Source: Bacteroidales bacterium
Lineage (GTDB): Bacteria > Bacteroidota > Bacteroidia > Bacteroidales > UBA932
Direction of reading: 5' to 3'
Assembly (NCBI GenBank): GCA_017555965.1
Contig: JAFZFH010000129.1
Location: 1-64,000, forward strand
DNA length: 64,000 nucleotides
Below are positions 38,871 through 45,227 of this stretch, piece after piece (position 1 is the first letter of the stretch; each line of letters begins with the position of its first letter). Made by a program: the position numbers and the translations under genes. A model generated the notes under the pieces. It searched no databases. It was not told the DNA's origin and saw only the letters and a list, made by a program, of their open reading frames with translations.

Positions 38871-40568
38871 CTAGAATGAAGCCGTGAGGCTTAAGTTCGC
38901 ACCGGTGTATGCCGGAATTGCACGGCATACTCCACCGGAACAGATATAACCGGCTCTGTAACGGCCATAACCTGCTGCAACGCGAAGATTTGACATCGAG
39001 AAGCTCACTCCTGCATTGTAGTAATGAAGCTTTGTGTCACCGTGGTTCCACATATCGCTTGCAAATACGCTCCAATGCGGTGCGAAGTTCACTTCAAGAA
39101 GTCCGGCCATCCAGTCCTTCTGATCATCCTTTGAAGAAAGGTACTGAAGTTCCAGACGGCTCGAAAGCTTCGATGTCCACTTGTAAAGCATGTCAGCGAC
39201 AACAACATGAGCAGTACCGATATAACGTCCGGTCATCTCATGATGCTTGTTGTAATCCTGCATGCAGTACATGAGGGTACTCTTGAACTTCTTCGTCCAC
39301 TGTTTCTCAACATCGATGCTGAAATCGCGGTAAAGAAGCTCGCTTCCTTCAGTACCGCCATTCTCATTGAGAGAATACCATGAAGAGAAGTTTGCATGCA
39401 CCTTCATTCCCCTCTTTCCTCCGAGCTTTGTACCACGACGGAAATTGTAGAATGCATCGATCTGTCCACCGATCTCACCTGCCTTGATGACCTTATCGCC
39501 GACCTGAGGGCTGTAAGGGTTGAGGGTGGTAAGCATATAGGTGTACTGTGTGGACATGGCAGGACGGTACGACAGCATGTTTGCAGCAGACTCATACCCG
39601 TTGTCGGAACCATTGTAATTATAGATCCTCTGATTCATTCGCTGCATGCGTCGTCCTGTCACAGTAAGACCAAGTCCGTTACCGTTATATCCCAATTCAA
39701 CCAGCTGAGCGTTACCGTTCTCAGCCTTTCTTCCGTTCATGGCAGCAGGAACACTGACAATCTGCTTTCCCGCATCAACATATTCCCCCTTGAAGAAGAA
39801 TCCGTCATAGTCCATATTGAGACGACCGGACCAGCCGATATTGTTTTCAAGGCATCCTGCTTCCGAAAGCTTCTCAAAATCAACCGGAATTGCCTCATGT
39901 TTGTTGAGAACAGAACCCTCGAGCGAAAGCGAAAGAGCATCCATACCCAGAAGGCGTGAGATCGAAATGCTGAGATCTGCACCTGCTACATTGACATCCG
40001 TAAGTCCGAAACCGAAGAAATCACCCTCGTATCCCATCATGGCGACATTGTCGCTGATCTTGCCCAGTCTTGGAATACCCCAGAAAGCCTTGAAGGCAAT
40101 CTTGTCTTCCCAACCGTATGTTGCCCTTACTCCAAGAAGAGCATTGTTGAGTCCAAGCATTCTGTCCTCCCAGCTTCTGAAGAGAAGTCCGCTTCCGAAC
40201 TGGTCGTAGAATGTACCTGCAGTCACAGAGTATGACTTGTCCTTCCAGGAAACATAAAGATTGCTGAGTGCAAGTACATTCTCCGAAATCGGATAACCGA
40301 CAAGCGTCGGAGAATACATCTCCATCTGCAATCCGGCAGAAAGGCGGTCCTTGTAGTAATCCACCTTCAGATAGTCATTGGAAGCGAATGTATTTCCATC
40401 CTTGAGTTGAGGCTGCATTGACGGATAAAAGTCATTTGCAACATCTTCCACATAGAGATTGTTGTTGGACTCAAGGCTTCCGGTAACATAGCCCCAATCC
40501 TTCTTCTCCTGGGCAGATGCCGCTGCAGCAAAAGCAAGGCATAGAATTGCAAGAACTGTCTTCTTCAT
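38871..40568 (-). CDS. DUF6029 family outer-membrane barrel protein, copy 2
   Basis: A 565-residue protein with signal peptide (MKKTVLAILCLAFAAAASAQ). It is clearly paralogous to copy 1 at 31803-33434: the same FYDQFGSGLLFRSWEDRMLG block (about 118-137), the same GNAQLxExGYNGNGLG block (about 285-300), KRGMKVHANFS, FAPHWSVFASDMWNHGDTK, and the C-terminal GYICSGGVC with C543 and C548. The terminal strand ends in Phe, as in barrels inserted by BAM. It lies 6 bases after the TlpA-like gene, so thiol-disulfide exchange on the Cys pair is a testable link. Function unknown. Confidence 0.86.
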   Translation of the reverse strand: MKKTVLAILCLAFAAAASAQEKKDWGYVTGSLESNNNLYVEDVANDFYPSMQPQLKDGNTFASNDYLKVDYYKDRLSAGLQMEMYSPTLVGYPISENVLALSNLYVSWKDKSYSVTAGTFYDQFGSGLLFRSWEDRMLGLNNALLGVRATYGWEDKIAFKAFWGIPRLGKISDNVAMMGYEGDFFGFGLTDVNVAGADLSISISRLLGMDALSLSLEGSVLNKHEAIPVDFEKLSEAGCLENNIGWSGRLNMDYDGFFFKGEYVDAGKQIVSVPAAMNGRKAENGNAQLVELGYNGNGLGLTVTGRRMQRMNQRIYNYNGSDNGYESAANMLSYRPAMSTQYTYMLTTLNPYSPQVGDKVIKAGEIGGQIDAFYNFRRGTKLGGKRGMKVHANFSSWYSLNENGGTEGSELLYRDFSIDVEKQWTKKFKSTLMYCMQDYNKHHEMTGRYIGTAHVVVADMLYKWTSKLSSRLELQYLSSKDDQKDWMAGLLEVNFAPHWSVFASDMWNHGDTKLHYYNAGVSFSMSNLRVAAGYGRYRAGYICSGGVCRAIPAYTGANLSLTASF

Positions 40569-40574
40569 AGGAAA

Positions 40575-41066
40575 TTATTTGCGGACAGACTTCTTCACTG
40601 CTTCGAAAAGCTCGACCTCACCACCCTGCACATAAGCAGTGTGCGAGAATACGATCTTTCCCTTAGCATCAATCACGAAAACGTGAGGTACTACAGGTAC
40701 ATTCATCGCTCTCATGAAATCCTGGTTCTTGTCGAAAAGGAGTGTGAAGTCAGAGCCCCAGCCTCTTCCCTCAGCGAAAGACTTTGCCTTTGCAAGCTGT
40801 CTGCTGTCGTCAGTTGAAACTGCAACAACACGGAAGTCAACCTCCTCCAACCAATCCGGAAGAGACTCGTAGATAGCCTCAAGCTCACGGATACATGGTT
40901 TGCATGTAGTTGACCAGAAAGATACGATCATCGGAGTAGCCTCCTCGAGAAGTGACGCTGTATCGAAAGTCTCACCTTTCGAATTCTCAACCTTCACAGA
41001 AGGAACCTGAGCGAACGCAGATGCCGCTACAAGCATAGCAGCAAGGCAAAAAAGAAATCTTTTCAT
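40575..41066 (-). CDS. Periplasmic TlpA/ResA-type thiol-disulfide oxidoreductase
   Basis: A 163-residue thioredoxin-fold protein with signal peptide (MKRFLFCLAAMLVAASAFAQ). The active site is C55 and C58 in WSTTCKPC, and the cis-Pro loop is VPVVPHVFVID (about 125-135). The LLEEATPMIVSFW lead-in is typical of TlpA. Such proteins reduce disulfides in chosen periplasmic partners. The next gene, 6 bases away, is a DUF6029 barrel with a conserved Cys pair, the obvious candidate partner. A TACCTTCG box (41133-41126, minus strand), a one-base variant of the -7 form, lies 60 bases upstream. Confidence 0.9.
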   Translation of the reverse strand: MKRFLFCLAAMLVAASAFAQVPSVKVENSKGETFDTASLLEEATPMIVSFWSTTCKPCIRELEAIYESLPDWLEEVDFRVVAVSTDDSRQLAKAKSFAEGRGWGSDFTLLFDKNQDFMRAMNVPVVPHVFVIDAKGKIVFSHTAYVQGGEVELFEAVKKSVRK

Positions 41067-41190
41067 ATAAAAATCCGGTTATTTACAATACGACGCGCCC
41101 CTACCCAGAAGGGCGAACAACGGGGCGAAGGTAGATATAATTCTCCTTTTTATGAAATAAAATCTGCAAAATTCAGCAACTATGGTCTCA

Positions 41191-42012
41191 TTACGATATG
41201 TTTTGCATCATTTCATACAGTAAAACAGTCTGCTTTGCCTCCTTTACATCATGAACTCTAAGTACATCGGCACCGCCGATAAGAGCGGCCATATGTACAG
41301 CCTGAGTAGGGGACAAGGCTTCATCATGAGTGATACCCAAAGGTTTGTATATCATACTTTTACGAGACACCCCAACCAATACTCCCGATGCTGTTCCGGA
41401 GATGGATTCCCGTATCTGAGGGAGGGATGCAAGCAACCTGTAATTCTGTTCCACCGTCTTGGCGAAACCGAATCCGGGATCAAGAATCCAGCGACGTATT
41501 CCTGCATCTTGAGCCTTGAGTGAAAACTCACGGAAATAACGTATGACCTCAGCAACAACATCGTCATACCCGGTCAGGGACTGCATGGTCAGAGAGGTAC
41601 CCCTCTTATGCATGGCGACATACTCCAGACCAAGCTTTCCGACAGTGGCGAGCATCTCAGAATCATCCTCGCCGGCAGATATGTCATTCACGATAAAGTC
41701 TCCGATAAGGCCATATGCTTTTTCCACCACTGATGCCCAATATGTGTCGATGGAGACACGAAGATCAGGAAAAGAGCGACGGAGAGCTGCCAGCACCGGC
41801 TCCAGTCTTCGCCATTCCTCATCTGCACCGACAGGAACAGAACCAGGACGGGACGAGCATGCTCCGATATCGACTATATCGGCACCTTCCATGACCATCT
41901 TCTCCACCCTGCGCAAGGCGGCATCCACATCAGCACACCGGCTCTGTGCAAAGTAAGAGTCATCTGTCAGATTGACGATGCCCATAAGTTCTATCTTTCT
42001 GTCCGTATTCAT
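41191..42012 (-). CDS. folP: Dihydropteroate synthase
   Basis: A 273-residue TIM-barrel enzyme joining p-aminobenzoate to the dihydropterin pyrophosphate in folate synthesis; the target of sulfonamides. The family motifs are present in Bacteroidota form: MGIVNLTDDSYF (about 10-21), IVDIGACSSRPGSVPVG (about 45-61), RVSIDTYWASV (about 84-94), FIVNDISAG (about 105-113), DPGFGFAKTVEQNY (about 177-190) and VGVSRKSMIY (about 212-221). It is transcribed away from tmk; a TAATTTTG box lies 9 bases before the ATG. Confidence 0.96.
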   Translation of the reverse strand: MNTDRKIELMGIVNLTDDSYFAQSRCADVDAALRRVEKMVMEGADIVDIGACSSRPGSVPVGADEEWRRLEPVLAALRRSFPDLRVSIDTYWASVVEKAYGLIGDFIVNDISAGEDDSEMLATVGKLGLEYVAMHKRGTSLTMQSLTGYDDVVAEVIRYFREFSLKAQDAGIRRWILDPGFGFAKTVEQNYRLLASLPQIRESISGTASGVLVGVSRKSMIYKPLGITHDEALSPTQAVHMAALIGGADVLRVHDVKEAKQTVLLYEMMQNIS

Positions 42013-42020
42013 ATCGTCCG

Positions 42021-42028
42021 CAAAATTA
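42021..42028 (-). promoter_or_regulatory. Promoter -7-like box for folP
   Basis: TAATTTTG on the minus strand fits TAnnTTTG. It lies 8 bases before the folP ATG (42012), so the leader would be very short. Confidence 0.45.
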
Positions 42029-42071
42029 CTAAAAAGATTTCTCGGCCTCGCTCGAAATGACAGTTTTTGAT

Positions 42072-42079
42072 TAACTTTG
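42072..42079 (+). promoter_or_regulatory. Promoter -7-like box for tmk
   Basis: TAACTTTG fits TAnnTTTG and lies 56 bases before the tmk ATG, back to back with the folP box. No clear -33 element. Confidence 0.45.
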
Positions 42080-42135
42080 TATGATTATGCACTTCTTGCG
42101 GGAAGAAATAAGGTCAAACTAAACAAAACACAGAC

Positions 42136-42816
42136 ATGCTGGTAGTACTAGAGGGCCTGGACGGAGCAGGCAAGTCCACACAGGTCAAGAAACTGAGACA
42201 ATATCTTGAAAGTCTTTTCGGAAATCTTGAATACATACACTTTCCACGTTATGATGCTCCAGTATATGGAGAGCTTATAAGCCGTTTCCTCCGCGGAGAT
42301 TTCGGTTCAAATGAGACAGTACACCCGCAGCTGGTGGCTCTTCTGTTTGCAGAAGACAGACATGGAGCAGCCCCTGACATGAAGAAGGCACTCAACGCTG
42401 GAGGCACAGTACTGCTCGACAGATATGTATACTCCAACATCGCATATCAGTGCGCAAAGCTCAAGAACAGCGAAGAGGCTGCAGATCTCAGAGAATGGAT
42501 ATTCAACACTGAATACGGTGATTTTGACCTTCCTAGACCGGACCTGAACATCTTCCTGGATGTTCCTATCGGCTTTGTGGAGTCAAAGCTCAAGAGCCAG
42601 AGAGGTGGCACCGACAGAGATTATCTGGAAGGAGGTCAGGACATTCATGAAGCTGACATCGAATTCCAGAAAAGAGTACGCGATATCTACAGAAGACAGT
42701 GCGAAATCGACCCTAAGTTCATCAGAATCGACTGTTCTGACGAGAACGGAAACATGCTTCCGCCAAATGCAATCTTCGATAAGGTCAAGGCAGTCGTTGA
42801 CTCCGCAATCCAGTAA
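42136..42816 (+). CDS. tmk: Thymidylate kinase
   Basis: A 226-residue kinase making dTDP from dTMP. The P-loop is GLDGAGKST at residues 7-15; the DR(Y/H) motif is LLDRYVYSNIAYQ (about 94-106), and the LID region includes KSQRGGTDRDYLEGG (about 155-170). The protein is somewhat longer than the ~210 residues of E. coli Tmk, as usual for Bacteroidota. It is followed after 6 bases by the BT_3928-type gene. Confidence 0.95.
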   Translation: MLVVLEGLDGAGKSTQVKKLRQYLESLFGNLEYIHFPRYDAPVYGELISRFLRGDFGSNETVHPQLVALLFAEDRHGAAPDMKKALNAGGTVLLDRYVYSNIAYQCAKLKNSEEAADLREWIFNTEYGDFDLPRPDLNIFLDVPIGFVESKLKSQRGGTDRDYLEGGQDIHEADIEFQKRVRDIYRRQCEIDPKFIRIDCSDENGNMLPPNAIFDKVKAVVDSAIQ

Positions 42817-42822
42817 ATACAT

Positions 42823-43995
42823 ATGAAATACATTCTGCTCCGCCTCAAGCGCTTCTGCGGCTTCATCACAGGTTTCGTCTTCTTCATAGGAGGCATCCTC
42901 AAGTTAATGGACCCGGTCGGGGCCGGACTTGTCATGGGAGAATATCTTGACTTCATGCACATGAAGTTCCTAGGATTCGCAGCCAAACCTCTCGGACTTG
43001 CATTCGCACTTGCCGAGACGGTCATAGGTACTGCGCTCATCACAGGAGTATGGAGGAAGATAACCGGCATTGCTGCGCTCGCATTCCAGAGCTTCTTTAC
43101 AATGCTTACCTTAGCACTGGTAACATTCAATCCACAGATGGACTGCGGATGCTTCGGCGAAGCGGTCCACCTCACCCATATGGAGACATTCGTGAAGAAT
43201 ATTGTCCTTCTTGTACTGATCTGTGCCTATCTGTTCCCTGCAAGAATGCTTGGAGTCAACAAAAGAAGAAAATATGTTTCCTTTGCCCTGGTGATGATCT
43301 CGGTTCTCACATTTACTGTCTATTCATGGAGACATATCCCACTTGTGGATTATACAGACTACGAGACAGGAGCGCTGCTCAAGAGCGGAGAGGCCATTTC
43401 TTATGGCGAGGATCTGTACAAGGCCGTATTCGTCTATGAAAAGGATGGAGAAGAAAAGATTTTCGACCTTGAAGAACTGCCGGACTCGACATGGAACTTT
43501 GTAAGGACAGAAACCGTTCAGTCTGCAGCAGAGGACTCATCCGGTCTTATCGACCTTTCATTCTACGATGCTGACGGCAATTACATGGACCACCTCGCAG
43601 CGGAAGGCCGTGTGATAGTCGTTTCCGTATATGATCCGACCATGAAGGAGCAGAACTGGAGGAAAGTGGAGACATTCATCAAAAATGCTCAGGAAGCCGG
43701 CTTCAACGCATTCCTGCTTGTTTCAGGAACTCCGGAAGTACAGTTGGACATTCCTATATATACTGCGGATTTCAAGACACTTCTGGCTATGAACCGTTCC
43801 AACGGAGGAGCGACATATTTCAGTGAGGGATATCTTGTGCGCAAGTGGTCAAGAAGAAGTCTTCCGGACATGGATAACCTCAATAAACTGTTCCAGGAAG
43901 ACGAGACTGAAACAGTCATATATCATGACACAAAAGGAAGCCTTGGCTTCCAAGGCTTCCTTTTATATGTTTTTGCAGTAATGCTGCTGCTGTAG
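42823..43995 (+). CDS. BT_3928-type DoxX/MauE-like membrane protein
   Basis: A 390-residue protein with four membrane helices in the first ~165 residues (about 12-30, 55-75, 82-103 and 125-142), one more near 150-167, and a soluble thioredoxin-like C-terminal part (about 175-370, VIVVSVYDPTMKEQNWRKVETFI) without a CxxC. The motif NPQMDCGCFG puts C108 and C110 at the membrane edge, as in the BT_3928 and DoxX/MauE relatives that work in redox. The function of the family is not established. Oddly, the last ~20 codons (from about residue 371) run through a strong terminator hairpin at 43932-43964 and encode a hydrophobic tail (GFLLYVFAVMLLL). The true end, or a lost stop codon, needs comparison with relatives. 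Confidence 0.78.
   Translation: MKYILLRLKRFCGFITGFVFFIGGILKLMDPVGAGLVMGEYLDFMHMKFLGFAAKPLGLAFALAETVIGTALITGVWRKITGIAALAFQSFFTMLTLALVTFNPQMDCGCFGEAVHLTHMETFVKNIVLLVLICAYLFPARMLGVNKRRKYVSFALVMISVLTFTVYSWRHIPLVDYTDYETGALLKSGEAISYGEDLYKAVFVYEKDGEEKIFDLEELPDSTWNFVRTETVQSAAEDSSGLIDLSFYDADGNYMDHLAAEGRVIVVSVYDPTMKEQNWRKVETFIKNAQEAGFNAFLLVSGTPEVQLDIPIYTADFKTLLAMNRSNGGATYFSEGYLVRKWSRRSLPDMDNLNKLFQEDETETVIYHDTKGSLGFQGFLLYVFAVMLLL
43932..43964 (+). terminator. Intrinsic terminator inside the 3' end of the BT_3928-type frame
   Basis: A 15-bp perfect stem (AAAAGGAAGCCTTGG at 43932-43946 with 43950-43964) and a 3-base loop, followed by ATATGTTTTT. It lies before the in-frame stop at 43993-43995, so RNA ended here would lack a stop codon. 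Confidence 0.85.
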
Positions 43996-44116
43996 ATTCC
44001 CGATCTGGTCGGGAATGACCAGGTGTTGTCCGGAATGACCCGGTGTTGGTAGGGAATGACCCGGTGTTGATCGGGAATCGACGATTATACAGTCATTCCC
44101 GACTCGATCGGGAATC
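43996..44116. repeat. Intergenic palindromic and direct repeat cluster
   Basis: Two hairpins with the same 8-bp stem, ATTCCCGA / TCGGGAAT (43996-44016 and 44095-44115, each with a 5-base loop), flank three direct copies of a 20-21-base unit, GGGAATGACCxGGTGTTG (from 44011, 44031 and 44052), and a degenerate fourth from 44073. This looks like an extragenic repeat of the REP/BIME kind. It fills the gap between two convergent genes, and the hairpin next to the Omp28 stop could also end that transcript. Confidence 0.85.
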
Positions 44117-44117
44117 T

Positions 44118-45227
44118 TTACTTGTATTCGAATGGAGTCGGCTCGTCGATAGGAACATCCACTGCATTACATACAGTATATTTCGAACCGTCAGCTGCCG
44201 AAACCACAACTGCAAGGTGGAGATTCTCTTTCTTCCATGCCTTCTTCACATTCATCACGAATGTCTTCTCAGCAGTCTTGCCGGCCTTGATTGTACCAAG
44301 CGGCTTTCCTGCCCACTCTCCGTCATATCTTGAGTCAATGAGACGTACACAATTTTCGTGTGTGTTATATGACGAATCACCTACATTGTCATTATCTGCC
44401 TGCTGGCCATAGATGTCATCCTCAAGAAGCCATGCTCCAACTCTGTAATCACCCTCAACTGCAGCCTTTACAGAAACTCTGATAACGAGGGTACCGTCAT
44501 CGTAAAGCTTAGGATTCACTGAGATTCCTGCCTTAGCCCCAGACTTAAGGTCATCGTTGATAAGGCTGTACAACGCAGCTGAACCGCTGCTGTGTGAGAA
44601 TCCCTGAGTAAGGTTCACATGAAGGTAAGGATAGTTGTTCACCTTAGGAGCTGAAATATATGCAGGATCTGAATTCGAATACGAATGAACCGCCGCAAGC
44701 ACAGCCTTGTCAGGAATTGTATTGTCAGCCATCAAACCCTTGAGGATCTTGATCATGTAAGGACAATATCCGCATCCTGTACCTGTATACTGGGTAAGGA
44801 ATGTACGATGTACGAATGATGTCTTGGAAGCCGCAGGGTCCGCCACAACCTCAGGAACTGCTACAGAGATAGCCTTTACTGTAACCAGGCCGTTGTCATC
44901 CAGCTTCTTGTCGAATGTGCTGTATGTACCGTAAGTAGCCCAGAACTTATACTCTCCGTTTGCAGTGGCAGTGAACTTGCCGTCAACAAGAGCAAGCTCT
45001 TCGTTCTTGTCATTGTAGATGACTGCCTCTGATGTAATATCCTTTCCATCCAGATACACAGTCAAAGTAGAGGCATCCGCTCCGTTTGCCTGGATGACAT
45101 CCTTATCTGCAACAAGATAGAAGTCCTTAGCTCCTACACCCTCGTTGCCACTGTTGTTGTTTTCGCCACAGGCAAAAAGCATCACTGCTGCTGCGAGCAG
45201 TGATGCGATTTTAAAAATATTCTTCAT
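44118..45227 (-). CDS. Omp28-related lipoprotein with one thioredoxin-like unit
   Basis: A 369-residue lipoprotein (Cys20 in VMLFAC, then an Asn/Gly/Glu spacer). An Ig-like domain covers about 33-120 (a form of the DKDVIQANGADASTLTV unit also found in the triple Omp28 protein at 29144-31792). The Omp28 module follows, with C152 and C155 in YTGTGCGYCPYM, and a C-terminal beta domain (about 245-369) with MNVKKAWKKENLHLAVVVSA-type strands. It probably carries out thiol chemistry or binding outside the inner membrane; the family role is not settled. Its ATG overlaps by one base (TAATG) the stop of the 900-residue lipoprotein gene. Confidence 0.85.
   Translation of the reverse strand: MKNIFKIASLLAAAVMLFACGENNNSGNEGVGAKDFYLVADKDVIQANGADASTLTVYLDGKDITSEAVIYNDKNEELALVDGKFTATANGEYKFWATYGTYSTFDKKLDDNGLVTVKAISVAVPEVVADPAASKTSFVHRTFLTQYTGTGCGYCPYMIKILKGLMADNTIPDKAVLAAVHSYSNSDPAYISAPKVNNYPYLHVNLTQGFSHSSGSAALYSLINDDLKSGAKAGISVNPKLYDDGTLVIRVSVKAAVEGDYRVGAWLLEDDIYGQQADNDNVGDSSYNTHENCVRLIDSRYDGEWAGKPLGTIKAGKTAEKTFVMNVKKAWKKENLHLAVVVSAADGSKYTVCNAVDVPIDEPTPFEYK

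Noticed and set aside
43996..44116. Possible CRISPR array
   Set aside because: The unit repeats every 20-21 bases with no unique spacers, contains inverted copies, and no cas genes are near.
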